DNA of 64,000 bases from Rhodocyclaceae bacterium (GCA_030824115.1 JAVBYI010000020.1:1-64000), one strand, 5' to 3'. Shown: positions 7,674 through 17,200, counted from the first letter of the stretch. A program made the numbers and translations. Notes: generated by a model not told the origin, from the sequence alone.

Positions 7674-9543
7674 ATGGGTTCTGCTGCTGCTCTGGGCGAT
7701 GGCCCAGAGCGTGCAGGCTGGCGGTTACCCGGTGCCGCTACGTGGTCAGACCTTCGACCGCGCGCAATTTCCCAATCCGCATGCGCATATTCCGGCGCAG
7801 TGCTACATCGAGACGAGTGGCGGCACGCAGAACGCCTGCCTGTTTTGTCATACCGACGGGGTGTGGCAAGCGAAACTCGGCAACAACAATCCGCAGGCCG
7901 GTGCCAATCCGAACGTCGGCAACCTGCAGGCCGAATATGCCTTCGGTTCGTTCAACCTGCCATTCACGCCGAATGCCAGCATCAACCCGTGGCGCAACAC
8001 GCTGAAGCCGGAAGAGCTGTACGCGGCGGTGCTGTCCCTGGGCGAACATCCCGGGCGCTGGGACATGACGCAATGGATTCGTCAGGACAACTGGCGCGCC
8101 GCCTTTGCCAAGCGGCCAAAGAAAACCGCCGGCTGGGATACGGGTGTTGAACATCCCTTCCGTCTGTTTCCTGCCTTGAATTCGGCTGATCTGCCGGCGC
8201 GGGCCGACGGCTTCGTGCGCTCGGCGACGCACGGAATCTGGCGCGATAGCCATGGCTGGCATACCGGCTGGCGCGCCATCAACTTCATGCCCTATGGCAT
8301 CTTCACGCCGCATGCCGGCAGCGTGTCGGGTATCTACCTTCGCCTGCCGGTCGTCTTCATGAAGAATGATCGGAACCGCTTCGATCTGGCGACCTATCGC
8401 GCCAACCTCGACCTGCTCGAACGCCATATCCAGGACCGTTTGCGCCCTGATGATCCGCCGCATTACCTCGGCGCGGCCCGCAAGATCGAACGGGTGCGCG
8501 GCCAGTATCCGCTCGATACCGAGTTTGCTCATCCGCTGCACTATGTCGATGTGGCGAAAGATGGCACGCGGGCGACGCGCGTCAAGGAAGTGCGCTGGAT
8601 GATCAAGCGTCAGCCGTGGGCTGACGAGGAATTCAATCTCGGTCTCAAGGAGGAGTCGGCGCCAGTGGTGGCTCATCCGCAACAGGGCTGGATCGAGAAT
8701 GGCACCGGCTGGCTGCTGGCCGGCTGGATCGAGGATGCCAAGGGCGCATTGCGGCCGCAAACGCCGTCGGAACTGGTGCAGTGCGTGGGTTGCCACTCGG
8801 GCAGCGTGCGCCAGTCGGAGCAGGGGCGCTATCCGGTGTTTACGTCCGGCACGGGCAATACCATCGACAGTACCTGGAGCTTCCCGCGCAAGTTTGCCGG
8901 CGACGCGGGCTGGCGCGAGATGGATTATCTGGGCTACCTGGCGGCGACGAAAACACTGTCTACACCCGAGCCGAAGAATCGTGGCCATGGCAAAGGCGAG
9001 TTCGCTTTCTTCCTCGATCATGTCGTCGGCGCCTCGCTCTACGGCGACATGCCGGCCTCGCTCGAAACCTTCTTCGTGCGCGAAATTGCGGGCTGGCCCC
9101 GGCTGGACGATCATGTGAAGCGCGGCGATGTCGACGGCCTGATTGCGGCGCAGGAGAAACGCCAGCAACTGATGCGCGTCTTTATCGCGCGGAACGGCCA
9201 TCTCGATGCACAAGGGAAAATTCGTACCGAACTGTTCGTGCCGCCGGAATCCGAAGCGCTGGCAGGCGCACGGCGCTATCGTCAGGCGGTGGCGACGCAA
9301 AGCTACGACTTTGGCAAGGACGTGTTTGCCGCGACGCCCTTTACGTTGCGCTACTTCCGCCGTGCCAAGGATGGCTTCACGCATCAGGATGGTCGACCTT
9401 ATGCCATCGGCGAAGTGATTACGGACCGGCCGGTAAATGACAACGTGGGCGACTTGACCTACGGTATCGGTATTGTCCCCACGCTGATTGATGCAAAGAC
9501 CGGCATACCGGACTTTATTCCCTTGCTGAAACAGAGGCCGTGA
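7636..9543 (+). CDS. Large periplasmic two-haem c-type cytochrome
   Basis: A 635-residue exported protein with two haem c motifs, CLFCH near residue 73 and CVGCH near residue 383, about 310 residues apart, so probably two haem domains within a large otherwise unassigned protein. The N-terminus has a signal peptide (WVLLLLWAMAQSVQAG). The start overlaps the phoX stop by 38 bases but has a good GGAGG five bases upstream, which supports it. I do not recognise a characterised family. Coupling to PhoX suggests a shared substrate or regulation, but no function can be read from the sequence. Confidence 0.8.
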   Translation: MLAISVVFPPSSKWVLLLLWAMAQSVQAGGYPVPLRGQTFDRAQFPNPHAHIPAQCYIETSGGTQNACLFCHTDGVWQAKLGNNNPQAGANPNVGNLQAEYAFGSFNLPFTPNASINPWRNTLKPEELYAAVLSLGEHPGRWDMTQWIRQDNWRAAFAKRPKKTAGWDTGVEHPFRLFPALNSADLPARADGFVRSATHGIWRDSHGWHTGWRAINFMPYGIFTPHAGSVSGIYLRLPVVFMKNDRNRFDLATYRANLDLLERHIQDRLRPDDPPHYLGAARKIERVRGQYPLDTEFAHPLHYVDVAKDGTRATRVKEVRWMIKRQPWADEEFNLGLKEESAPVVAHPQQGWIENGTGWLLAGWIEDAKGALRPQTPSELVQCVGCHSGSVRQSEQGRYPVFTSGTGNTIDSTWSFPRKFAGDAGWREMDYLGYLAATKTLSTPEPKNRGHGKGEFAFFLDHVVGASLYGDMPASLETFFVREIAGWPRLDDHVKRGDVDGLIAAQEKRQQLMRVFIARNGHLDAQGKIRTELFVPPESEALAGARRYRQAVATQSYDFGKDVFAATPFTLRYFRRAKDGFTHQDGRPYAIGEVITDRPVNDNVGDLTYGIGIVPTLIDAKTGIPDFIPLLKQRP

Positions 9544-9616
9544 AACGAGCTTGTAACAATAGTTGATGAGAATTGACGGGCTGTCCTGTACCCAATCTTT
9601 CCTACTGGAGATTCCT

Positions 9617-9865
9617 ATGCGTTCATTGTTCGTCATCGCTGCTGTTGCCCTTCTGTCCGCCTGCGCCAGCCAGACTCCCGCGCCAGCCCCTGCCAAAGCC
9701 GAAGCCGCTCCTGCCCCTGCTGCCAAGAAGGCCCCGCAGTGCTGGAATGGCGATGTCAGCGCGTTCCAGAATGTCGGCACCAAGGCGACGATTTCAGGCG
9801 TTGCAGTCGAGTGCAAGCCGACCAGCGATGGCAAGGCGGCCCAGTGGATGGGTGCCAAGCACTGA
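9617..9865 (+). CDS. Small Ala/Pro-rich lipoprotein
   Basis: An 82-residue predicted lipoprotein. Start ATG 9617 follows CTGGAG and gives MRSLFVIAAVALLSAC, a textbook lipobox with the acylated Cys at residue 16. A low-complexity Ala/Pro/Lys linker follows, then a short globular part with two cysteines (PQCWNGD and VECKPT). Function unknown. It sits 73 bp after the cytochrome gene and ends at a strong hairpin terminator, so it may be the last gene of the phoX transcript. Confidence 0.75.
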   Translation: MRSLFVIAAVALLSACASQTPAPAPAKAEAAPAPAAKKAPQCWNGDVSAFQNVGTKATISGVAVECKPTSDGKAAQWMGAKH

Positions 9866-9882
9866 TCGACGGATGGAAAACC

Positions 9883-9914
9883 AAAAAGCCGCACAGCGAT
9901 GTGCGGCTTTTTTA
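9883..9914 (+). terminator. Rho-independent terminator
   Basis: Perfect 13-bp inverted repeat, AAAAAGCCGCACA and TGTGCGGCTTTTT around a GCGA loop, with T and A runs on either side, so it can work in both directions. It ends the phoX-cytochrome-lipoprotein side and faces the convergent STAS gene. Confidence 0.9.
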
Positions 9915-9916
9915 TT

Positions 9917-9940
9917 GCCGTCCCGCCAGCGCCGATATTT
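9917..9940 (+). repeat. Dispersed 24-bp repeat, copy 4
   Basis: Two mismatches (GATATTT for GACTTTT). It lies between the terminator and the STAS gene; its last T is shared with the minus-strand stop codon at 9940-9942. Confidence 0.88.
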
Positions 9941-10245
9941 CAGGTAAGGCGGTACATCTTGTGGAAGTTGGCGGTGGTCAGCACCTGCCGGACGAAGGGC
10001 TGGCAGCCCTGGATGACGATTTCGGGTGAGGCTTCCTTGACCTCGCCTTGCAGTAGTAACAGCATGCCCAGACCGGAACTGTCGATGTAATCGACCTGGC
10101 GCATGTCCAGGGTGAGCCGCTGGCAGTCGCCCTCGCCAAGCAGTTTGCGATAGGCTTGCCGAAAGCTGACGTGCGCATGCATGTCGAAGGCGCCTTCGAG
10201 CCGCAGGGTCACTTGATCGCCATTACGCACGATATCCGTTTTCAT
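9940..10245 (-). CDS. STAS-domain anti-sigma-factor antagonist
   Basis: A 101-residue single STAS domain of the SpoIIAA type. The VDYIDSSGLGMLLLL stretch holds the DSSGLG motif whose serine is the usual phosphorylation site. Such proteins bind an anti-sigma kinase when dephosphorylated. A SpoIIE-type phosphatase with a receiver domain is encoded 1.5 kb away (11697-12824), a natural partner, but no HATPase_c kinase is visible nearby. It follows the MCP-like gene by 14 bp on the same strand. Confidence 0.88.
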   Translation of the reverse strand: MKTDIVRNGDQVTLRLEGAFDMHAHVSFRQAYRKLLGEGDCQRLTLDMRQVDYIDSSGLGMLLLLQGEVKEASPEIVIQGCQPFVRQVLTTANFHKMYRLT

Positions 10246-10259
10246 GAGCGGGATTCCGG

Positions 10260-11534
10260 TTAAAAGAGTTCGGGGCCGGTCGCGGTCGCCAGTTGCGGCG
10301 TGGCGCGCACATGCGCACTTTCGCGCTGCTGAAATTCCTCCAGCAGGGTGGCGATGGTTTGGCCGCCCAACTCGATCTGGCTTTCGCGCAGGTTGAGATG
10401 CTCGGCAATGTCGGCAAAGGCGCTGGCTTTGTCGGTCTGCGAATGTTCGATGCGCTCGATCATCTGGCGGACGACATCCTGGTATTGAACGCTGCCGAGC
10501 ATGGCGGTGATGCGTTGCGCCAGTGCCTGATTGATGTCCGATGCGGTGGCGATGCGTGCCTGCAGCTCCTGGTGGCGCTGGCGTGCGTCGGCCTGCAAGG
10601 CGGCGAGCGCATCGACCAGGTGAATGGCATTTTCCAGGTCGCGGGTGTTTTCATCCTTGAGGTCGTCCTTGAATGCCAGGGAGACGCTCTGTTGGGCCTT
10701 CTCGATCACCTGCCAGACCAGATTGGCCGCATCGGTCGAACTGGCGGCCAGTTTGCGCACTTCGTCGGCTACCACCGCAAAACCGCGCCCCTGTTCGCCG
10801 GCGCGCGCCGCTTCAATCGCCGCGTTAAGGGCGAGCAGGTTGGTCTGCGCGCTGATCTGCTTGATGACGTCGACCAGTTTGCCGAGCGCCCCCACATCGT
10901 CAATGATGTGCATGAACTGCTCGCGTTCGGCGCGAATCCGCGCCGGCAGGCTGCCGATAAAGCGGCTGATTTCTTCCATCGCCGCTGCTGTGGCATCGGC
11001 GTCATGCGGTGCAAGGGCCTCACTGGTGAGCAAGTCCACCAGGCGCTGGCATTCGGCATCGAGGTCGATCAACTGTTCGACGATCGAGGTCGCGGAGTGC
11101 TCCGTGAATTGGATGATCTCGACATGCTGGGCGGAGAACGCGGCATCGAGTTCGCGTGCCTGTTGCAAGGCCGCAGCGGTTTCGCGGCACTTGCCATGCA
11201 GCATATCGCGTTCGCATTGCAGCAGCGAGACATAGGCAAGGCTGGAGAGGAAGGTCGTGTCGATGCCGCGCCACTTGCCCAAACGGATGCGCGTGAGCAG
11301 CAGGTAGGACGCTATGCCGGCGCCGATCACGGTGACGGCGACAAAGAGCGCATCAAATAGCGTGGGGGATAGCGCGAACTGGGCGGAAAGGCTGCCGCGC
11401 CATGCGGTGCTGACCCAGTGCAACAGGCCTGAAGCGAGTGCGATCAGGAACAGAAACAGCGTGAAGAAGCGGCGCAGTCGGCGCGGTGTCTTGTAGGCAT
11501 CGCGGTTCCACGATCTTTCCAGTTCAAGGGGCAT
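10260..11534 (-). CDS. Short methyl-accepting-chemotaxis-type signalling protein
   Basis: A 424-residue protein from ATG 11534. Two closely spaced membrane segments (about residues 24-42 and 60-82) leave almost no periplasmic domain and no obvious HAMP. The cytoplasmic part carries the chemoreceptor hairpin core ([20 protein letters not shown] followed by [14 protein letters not shown]), here followed by a long coiled coil. An alternative ATG at 11600 adds 22 residues, and neither start has a clear ribosome binding site. Its neighbours (STAS, receiver-SpoIIE, PAS-GGDEF-EAL) suggest a signalling role other than classical swimming chemotaxis. Confidence 0.85.
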   Translation of the reverse strand: MPLELERSWNRDAYKTPRRLRRFFTLFLFLIALASGLLHWVSTAWRGSLSAQFALSPTLFDALFVAVTVIGAGIASYLLLTRIRLGKWRGIDTTFLSSLAYVSLLQCERDMLHGKCRETAAALQQARELDAAFSAQHVEIIQFTEHSATSIVEQLIDLDAECQRLVDLLTSEALAPHDADATAAAMEEISRFIGSLPARIRAEREQFMHIIDDVGALGKLVDVIKQISAQTNLLALNAAIEAARAGEQGRGFAVVADEVRKLAASSTDAANLVWQVIEKAQQSVSLAFKDDLKDENTRDLENAIHLVDALAALQADARQRHQELQARIATASDINQALAQRITAMLGSVQYQDVVRQMIERIEHSQTDKASAFADIAEHLNLRESQIELGGQTIATLLEEFQQRESAHVRATPQLATATGPELF

Positions 11535-11618
11535 AGGGTGGGTCGTCAGAGTTGCAGTCAGCAGCCTCTGGATGCTAGGTGCGTAACGTGACAAAAACAT
11601 TTACCAATTATGTTGATA

Positions 11619-11647
11619 GGGTCATCAGATTGTCACCAAAAGGTCAT
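11619..11647 (+). promoter_or_regulatory. Candidate PhoB box (receiver-SpoIIE gene)
   Basis: Three half-sites in perfect 11-bp register: GGGTCAT, TTGTCAC and AGGTCAT, with four-base spacers CAGA and CAAA. A weak -10-like TAGCCT begins 10 bases after the last half-site (11658). It lies between the MCP-like gene and the receiver-SpoIIE gene and points to the latter. Confidence 0.55.
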
Positions 11648-11696
11648 CGACGACGCCTAGCCTTCACGTTCGCATTTGTTTATCAGTAAAAACACA

Positions 11697-12824
11697 ATGA
11701 AAATTCTGATCGTCGAACATGATGAACAGCAGCGTGAGCAGATGGCGAGGGCGCTGGAAGCGGATGGCCATGATTTGCTGTATGCCTGCTGTTGCAGCGA
11801 TGCGCTGAAGAAGTTTGCCAAGGCTGAGCCGGACCTGGTCTTGATGGATATTGCGCTGGCCGATGGGGATGGCTATCAGTGCACCCAGCGCATTCGTGCC
11901 CTGGGGGGAGAGCGGTTTGCACCGGTGATCCTGTCCACCTCGATCGACGATCACATGTCGCTCAAGCGCTTCCTTGATTGTGGGGCGGCCGATTTCATCG
12001 ATGAGCCGAGCGATGCGCTGGTGCTGCGGGCGAAAATCAGCGGCCACGCCCAGACGCATGCGTTGTATCGGCATCTGGAAGGCATGCGCGAGAAATTTCA
12101 TCAGGAGGTGAAATTCGCCAAGCACATGTTCGATGCCGTGCTGGGCCGCAGTCCGGCTGCCATGCCCGGTTTGCAGCAATGGATGATCACGGCCGGCCAC
12201 TTTTGCGGCGACATGATGATTCATGAAGAGACGCCGGATGGCCGCCTCAATATCATGCTCGGCGACTTCACCGGCCATGGACTGGCGGCGGCGGTCGGGG
12301 CCTTGCCGGCGTCGGATGCCTTTTTCGCCATGAGCCGCAAGGGACTGCCGCTGGGGGAGATTGCCGAGGAAATCAACAACAAGCTGCATCGCCTGCTGCC
12401 CACCGGCCACTTCTGTGCAGCGACGCTGGTTTCGCTGGATGTGTCCGGGCGGCAACTTGAAGCCTGGATCGGCGGTCAGCCCCCGTTGCTGCTGATCGAC
12501 AATGCCCATCAGGTGGCTGCACAACTGATTTCAGCCCACTATCCACTGGGGGTGGTGGGTGGCAAGCGTTTCGATGCCGCAACTCATAGCGTGTCCCTCG
12601 CGGAGTTCAGCCATCTGCTGTTGTACAGCGATGGCTTGCTGGAAGCGCGCAATGCCGATGGTGAAATGTTTGGCACAGCACGCCTGGAAAAGGCCATGAG
12701 CGGACGGGCACGCAAGTCCGGTTTGATGCAGGGCATCAAGAGCCGTCTGGTGGCTTTTCTGGATGGGCTGGAGCCGCATGACGACGTGTCTGTTCTGTCG
12801 GTTGAATTGCCGCCAGTTGCCTGA
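11697..12824 (+). CDS. Response regulator with SpoIIE/PP2C phosphatase output
   Basis: A 375-residue protein. Residues 1-120 form a receiver domain with acidic pocket residues in VEHDEQQ, the phospho-acceptor Asp in LVLMDIALADGDG, and Ser in ILSTS. The rest is a PP2C-like SpoIIE phosphatase with metal-binding FCGDMM, LGDFTGHGLAAA, LLYSDGLLEA and HDDVSVLSVEL. Receiver phosphorylation would switch dephosphorylation of a STAS antagonist, most simply the one at 9940-10245. ATG 11697 is preferred over an in-frame TTG seven codons upstream. The layout recalls HsbR/HsbA of Pseudomonas, though no kinase domain is seen here. Confidence 0.9.
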   Translation: MKILIVEHDEQQREQMARALEADGHDLLYACCCSDALKKFAKAEPDLVLMDIALADGDGYQCTQRIRALGGERFAPVILSTSIDDHMSLKRFLDCGAADFIDEPSDALVLRAKISGHAQTHALYRHLEGMREKFHQEVKFAKHMFDAVLGRSPAAMPGLQQWMITAGHFCGDMMIHEETPDGRLNIMLGDFTGHGLAAAVGALPASDAFFAMSRKGLPLGEIAEEINNKLHRLLPTGHFCAATLVSLDVSGRQLEAWIGGQPPLLLIDNAHQVAAQLISAHYPLGVVGGKRFDAATHSVSLAEFSHLLLYSDGLLEARNADGEMFGTARLEKAMSGRARKSGLMQGIKSRLVAFLDGLEPHDDVSVLSVELPPVA

Positions 12825-12833
12825 TCGTTGTCT

Positions 12834-14798
12834 ATGCAAAGCACTGCCAGTCTGTTGGTCGATAAAGAAGGGCTGATCCTGCAGGCCAGTCCGGCAGCAG
12901 AAAGGCTTTTTTTTGCCGAAGCCGGCGGGCTGATCGGCCGGCATTATGGTTTTTCGTATCGTCCGGGTGAAGCTGCGGACATTGAAATCCTGCAGCCAAA
13001 CGGCGACAGGCTGACGGTTGCCACTCACGTTCATCTGGCTGAGTGGCATGACCAAGTGGCCTACCGGGTCGAGATCGATCCTGCCAGTCAAGCCCGTCCG
13101 CTGGTTGCCAAGTCGGGCAATGATTTGTTGCGTGCCCTGGTGGCATATTCGCCCTTGGCCATTATCGTCACCGACCTGTCCGGCTGCGTGACGCTATGGA
13201 ACCATGCGGCGGTTCAGTTGCTCGGCCGTAGCGATGTCGAGATGCGCGGCCAGAAGCTGCCGGAAAACTGTGCCCAGGAAGAGGATTCCCTGCTGGGGCT
13301 GTTCAAGCGAGCGCTCGATGGTGAGACATTTCAGGGCTATGAGGTCAATGGCATGCAGGGGGAGTCGGATGCCCTGCTCGATGTGGAGGTCTGGGCGACG
13401 CGCATGAACAATGCACGGGGCCTGCCGGCCGGCGTGTTGCTGATGCTTGCCGATATCACCAGTCGCAAGAAGATCGAGGCGCATATCCGGCGTGTCATCG
13501 GTCACGACATGCTGACCGGTTTGCCGAATCGGCAGCAGTTCCGCAAGCAGTTGCAACGCCTGCTGCATCACAAGAAGCACCATGAAATGATGCCGGTGCT
13601 GGTCATGCAACTCGGCCTGGATCGCTTTCGTGCCATCAACAAGTCGCTGGGTCCCTATTTGGGGGATCAGTTGCTGCGCGATGTCAGCCGGCGTCTGGCG
13701 GAGTCGCTCTATGAGACCGACTTGCTGGCGCGCACGGGTGGCGATGAATTTTCCGTCCTGCTGCGCGGCACGCATCATATTCAGGATGGCGTCCGGGTCG
13801 CGGAACGTTTGCGCCAGCGTTTGGCCGAGCCTATCGTGCTGGGCGGGCAGGAGATTTTCGTGACGGCGAGCGTCGGGCTGGCGGTCGGGCCGGATGACGG
13901 TGCCGAAGCCGAGGATCTGATTCGTGCGGCCGACAGCGCCATGGCGCGGGCCAAGGAGCAGGGGGGTGATGCTTGCCAGTACTTCACCCCGGAACTTGAC
14001 GCGCAGGCGCGCAACCGCCTGGTGCTGGAGAATGCCCTGCGTCATGCCATCGAACGCAACGAGTTGTTCCTCGAATACCAGCCGCAGGTCGATGTTGCCA
14101 GGCGCAGGATTGTCGGGGTCGAGGCCTTGTTGCGCTGGCGTCATCCTGACATGGGCCTGATTTCGCCCGCCAGCTTTATCCCGCTGGCGGAAAACAGCGG
14201 GCTGATCGAGCCCATCGGTCACTGGGTGCTGAATGAAGCCTGCCGCCAGTTGCATCAGTGGGATCGGGCCGGATTGCCGCCCTTGCGCATGGCGGTGAAT
14301 GTATCGGCGCGGCAGTTTCGCGACAGCAAGTTTCGCGATCATGTCGTGACGGCGCTGACCTACAATCATTTGGCGCCTGAAAGACTGGAGCTCGAGCTCA
14401 CCGAATCCATGCTGATGCGCAATACGCAGGAAGCCATCCGCATGCTGGAGCGCTTGAAGGCCCTGCGGGTGCATCTGGCCATCGACGATTTCGGGACGGG
14501 ATTTTCCAGCATGTCCTATCTGGCGGAGTTTCCCATCGACACGCTGAAGATCGACCAGTCCTTCGTGCGCGGCCCGGATGGACAACTGCGCAATGGCCCG
14601 ATCGTGCGCGCCATCTGTACGCTGGCAGCGGGTCTTGGTATGCGCACGATTGCGGAGGGGGTGGAGTCGCCCAATCAACTTGGACTGATTGCAAAGTACG
14701 GTTGCGACGAGGTGCAGGGGTTTCTGTTGGCCAAGCCGATGTTGCCGGACCACTTGGCCGATTTAATGCGCAGTCCCGAGTCGATCTGGCCTGGCTGA
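12834..14798 (+). CDS. PAS-GGDEF-EAL c-di-GMP protein
   Basis: A 654-residue cytosolic protein with no membrane segment. An N-terminal PAS-like region (residues 1-90) precedes a clear PAS domain (about 97-215, LVAYSPLAIIVTDLSGCVTL), then GGDEF (intact GGDEF near 305, but YETD instead of RxxD, so no inhibitory site) and EAL (GVEALLRWRHP, NVSARQF, LTESMLM, DDFGTGFSSM). Both catalytic motifs are present. It starts nine bases after the receiver-SpoIIE stop, so the two are probably one operon linking phosphorelay signalling to c-di-GMP turnover. Confidence 0.92.
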   Translation: MQSTASLLVDKEGLILQASPAAERLFFAEAGGLIGRHYGFSYRPGEAADIEILQPNGDRLTVATHVHLAEWHDQVAYRVEIDPASQARPLVAKSGNDLLRALVAYSPLAIIVTDLSGCVTLWNHAAVQLLGRSDVEMRGQKLPENCAQEEDSLLGLFKRALDGETFQGYEVNGMQGESDALLDVEVWATRMNNARGLPAGVLLMLADITSRKKIEAHIRRVIGHDMLTGLPNRQQFRKQLQRLLHHKKHHEMMPVLVMQLGLDRFRAINKSLGPYLGDQLLRDVSRRLAESLYETDLLARTGGDEFSVLLRGTHHIQDGVRVAERLRQRLAEPIVLGGQEIFVTASVGLAVGPDDGAEAEDLIRAADSAMARAKEQGGDACQYFTPELDAQARNRLVLENALRHAIERNELFLEYQPQVDVARRRIVGVEALLRWRHPDMGLISPASFIPLAENSGLIEPIGHWVLNEACRQLHQWDRAGLPPLRMAVNVSARQFRDSKFRDHVVTALTYNHLAPERLELELTESMLMRNTQEAIRMLERLKALRVHLAIDDFGTGFSSMSYLAEFPIDTLKIDQSFVRGPDGQLRNGPIVRAICTLAAGLGMRTIAEGVESPNQLGLIAKYGCDEVQGFLLAKPMLPDHLADLMRSPESIWPG

Positions 14799-14799
14799 C

Positions 14800-15642
14800 T
14801 TATCCCCAGCGAATCGCCACAGCCCCCAGTGCGACCAGCATCGCACCGGCAATGCGCCAGCGCCCCATGCGCTCCTTGAGCAGCCAGGCACCGAGGATGG
14901 CTGCGAAGATCACCGAGGTTTCGCGCAGGGCGGCGACGGCGGGGATGGTGGCGACGGTCATCGCCCATAGCACGATACCGTAGGAGCCGATGGTGAGGAT
15001 TGAGCCGAGCAGCGACAATAACCAGCGCTGTTGCAGATGGATAAATGCGCCCCGTCCGCGTTGCCAGGCGAGCAGGACGAGGATCAGGCCGGCATTCAGG
15101 AAGAACAGCCACATCGTATAAGCCACGGCATGCCCCGAGTGGCGTGCGCCGATGCCGTCGAGCATCGTATAGAGCGCAATGACGCCGGCTGTGGCGAAGC
15201 CGTAGCCGAGCCCGGTGCGGCTGACGCCGCCGCGCCGGATGCCGATGCCAACCGGCAGGGCGATGCCGGCCGCGACCAGGGCAATGCCCAGCATCAGTCC
15301 TGGCGTGACCGTGTCGCCGGCCAACGGCGCGACCAGCGCCACCATGACGGGTGCCGAGCCGCGCATCAGCGGATAGGCAATCGACAGGTCGGCATGTTTG
15401 TAGGCTTGCATCAACAGCAGGTAGTAGCCCACGTGGATGAAGGTTGTCGCCGCCAGCCAGGGCCAACTGGCCGGGGCGGGGGTGGGCAGCCAGGGCAGGG
15501 TACAGGCGGCCACAAGGCCGCCGGCGAGCACGACGCCGGTGAAGTCGAGAAAGCGGTCTTCGCTGGCTTTGACGATAAAGTTCCAGCCGGCGTGCATGGC
15601 CGCCGACAGCAATACCAGCAGGGCAACGGAAGTGGAAATCAC
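14800..15642 (-). CDS. EamA/DMT transporter of the phosphonate cluster
   Basis: A 280-residue, ten-helix drug/metabolite transporter with two EamA repeats (the second includes ALRETSVIFAAILGAWLLKER). The GTG start overlaps the phnY stop by four bases (GTGA), so it is translationally coupled to phosphonoacetaldehyde dehydrogenase. EamA proteins recur in phosphonate-utilisation clusters (the phn_DUF6 type), and this context fits. It could move aminoethylphosphonate or a pathway intermediate, but neither substrate nor direction can be told from the sequence. Confidence 0.82.
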   Translation of the reverse strand: MISTSVALLVLLSAAMHAGWNFIVKASEDRFLDFTGVVLAGGLVAACTLPWLPTPAPASWPWLAATTFIHVGYYLLLMQAYKHADLSIAYPLMRGSAPVMVALVAPLAGDTVTPGLMLGIALVAAGIALPVGIGIRRGGVSRTGLGYGFATAGVIALYTMLDGIGARHSGHAVAYTMWLFFLNAGLILVLLAWQRGRGAFIHLQQRWLLSLLGSILTIGSYGIVLWAMTVATIPAVAALRETSVIFAAILGAWLLKERMGRWRIAGAMLVALGAVAIRWG

Positions 15643-17084
15643 GCTGCCGGCCAGGGCAGCGAGTACGTTTTGACGTTGGTAAAACTCTTCATCGCCTCCA
15701 GTACGCCTTCCTTGTAGCCGAGGCCGGAATCCTTGATGCCGCCGAATGGCGTGAGTTCGAGGCGATAGCCCGGCACCTCGCGCACATTGACGCTGCCGAC
15801 GTGCAGTTCATTGACACAACGCGTGATGACGTCGAGGCGGTTGGTGCACAAGCCCGAGGAGAGACCGTAAGCCGTGCCATTGACGATGGCGATGGCTTCG
15901 TCGAGCGTCTTGAAACGGATCACCGGCGAGACCGGGCCGAAGGTTTCTTCCTTGACCAGCGTCATCCCGGGACGCACATGGTCGAGGACGGTAGGGGAAT
16001 ACAGCGCACCGCGCCGCTCGTTACCGAGCAGGAGCTTTGCGCCCTGGGCTACGGCTTCATTGACGCGGGCTTCGAACAGCCTGGCGGCAGCTTCGTCGAT
16101 GACGGTGCCCATGTCCATGCTTTCGTCGATCGGGTTGCCGTACTGCCAGCGCCGACTTTTCTCCAATAGCAGTTCGACGAAGCGGTTAGCCACGCTGTCC
16201 TGCACGATCATGCGCTTGACGGCAGTGCAGCGCTGGCCGGAGTTCTTGTAGGAACCGGCGACGGCAAGGTTGGCGGCTTCTTCGAGATCGGCATCGTCCA
16301 TGACGATCAACGGGTCGTTACCGCCCAGTTCCAGCACCGTGCGGCGATAACCGATTTTCGCGGCGATGTATTTGCCGATCGGCGCGCCGCCGGTGAAGGT
16401 GACCAGATCGACATTCGGGTTGGTCAGCATTTCGTCGGCAATCTCGGCCGGATCGCCGGTGATGACCTGGAACATGGCGGGCGGCAGGCCGGCTTCGTAA
16501 AGGATGTCGGCCAGCAGCAGCGCGGAGAACGGCACTTTTTCCGAGGGCTTCAAGACCATGCGGTTGTTGGTGGCAATGGCCGGCACGATCTTGTGGGCCA
16601 CCTGGTTCATCGGGTGATTGAATGGCGTAATCGCCGAGATGACGCCCATGAGTGGATCGCGCTGCGTATACACACGGCGTGCCCGGCCGTGCGGCGTGAT
16701 GTCGCAACTGAAGATCTGGCCGTCGTCGTCGAGCGCGGCATTGGCGCCGAATACCAACACGTCGCGCACGCGGCCGGCCTCGTAGCGGCTGTCTTTCTTG
16801 CACAGGCCGGCTTCGTCGGTGATCAGGTCGCTGATTTCCTCGGCGCGGGCAACGACGATGTCGGCAGCCTTGAGCAGAATGCGGTGACGCTCGTAACGGG
16901 TCAGCGTCGGTCGGTAGGCGCGCGCAATCCCGAAGGCACGGCGTACATCCTCGACCGTTGCCTTGGGCACCGTGCCGATGCAGCCGTCGGTGTAGGGGTT
17001 GAAAACCTCGATGACACGGTCTCGGGTGACACGTTCGCCGCCGATGCGCAGTGCTTCCCGGCGAAAGCTGAATGTTGCATTCAT
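15639..17084 (-). CDS. phnY: Phosphonoacetaldehyde dehydrogenase
   Basis: NAD(P)-dependent aldehyde dehydrogenase of 481 residues, predicted to oxidise phosphonoacetaldehyde to phosphonoacetate. It has [14 protein letters not shown] (cofactor fold), the general-base Glu in VLELGGNDP and the nucleophilic Cys in [12 protein letters not shown], plus the C-terminal PFGGIKDSG. The start is ATG 17084 behind GATGAAG; earlier in-frame starts run into the gap before phnC. The assignment rests on family features plus the neighbours phnW and phnA. Codons for EKSRRWQYG near residue 310 are formed by a dispersed repeat copy, yet the frame is intact. Confidence 0.88.
   Translation of the reverse strand: MNATFSFRREALRIGGERVTRDRVIEVFNPYTDGCIGTVPKATVEDVRRAFGIARAYRPTLTRYERHRILLKAADIVVARAEEISDLITDEAGLCKKDSRYEAGRVRDVLVFGANAALDDDGQIFSCDITPHGRARRVYTQRDPLMGVISAITPFNHPMNQVAHKIVPAIATNNRMVLKPSEKVPFSALLLADILYEAGLPPAMFQVITGDPAEIADEMLTNPNVDLVTFTGGAPIGKYIAAKIGYRRTVLELGGNDPLIVMDDADLEEAANLAVAGSYKNSGQRCTAVKRMIVQDSVANRFVELLLEKSRRWQYGNPIDESMDMGTVIDEAAARLFEARVNEAVAQGAKLLLGNERRGALYSPTVLDHVRPGMTLVKEETFGPVSPVIRFKTLDEAIAIVNGTAYGLSSGLCTNRLDVITRCVNELHVGSVNVREVPGYRLELTPFGGIKDSGLGYKEGVLEAMKSFTNVKTYSLPWPAA
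16137..16160 (+). repeat. Dispersed 24-bp repeat, copy 5 (inside phnY)
   Basis: Full-length copy with two mismatches (GCCGTACTGCC at its left end), lying within phnY antisense to the gene. It encodes part of EKSRRWQYG in a frame not used by the other genic copies. Confidence 0.75.
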
Positions 17085-17200
17085 GTTTTCTTCATCCCTT
17101 TGCAATATTGGCAGACAACAATCGCTGGCTGAACTGGCTCGACATGATGCCAACCAAATGTTGCAGCTTTATATCCGCCCACCTACTTAGCGATGCGCTC

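Noticed and set aside
7738-9894. 718-codon frame antisense to the cytochrome gene
   Set aside because: The plus strand has a signal peptide and two CxxCH motifs; the reverse product is unrecognisable.
13194-14753. 519-codon frame antisense to the PAS-GGDEF-EAL gene
   Set aside because: Same reason; the plus strand has intact PAS, GGDEF and EAL motifs.
17085-17200. Search for a PhoB box between phnY and phnC
   Set aside because: No pair of TCA-type half-sites in 11-bp register could be found on either strand.
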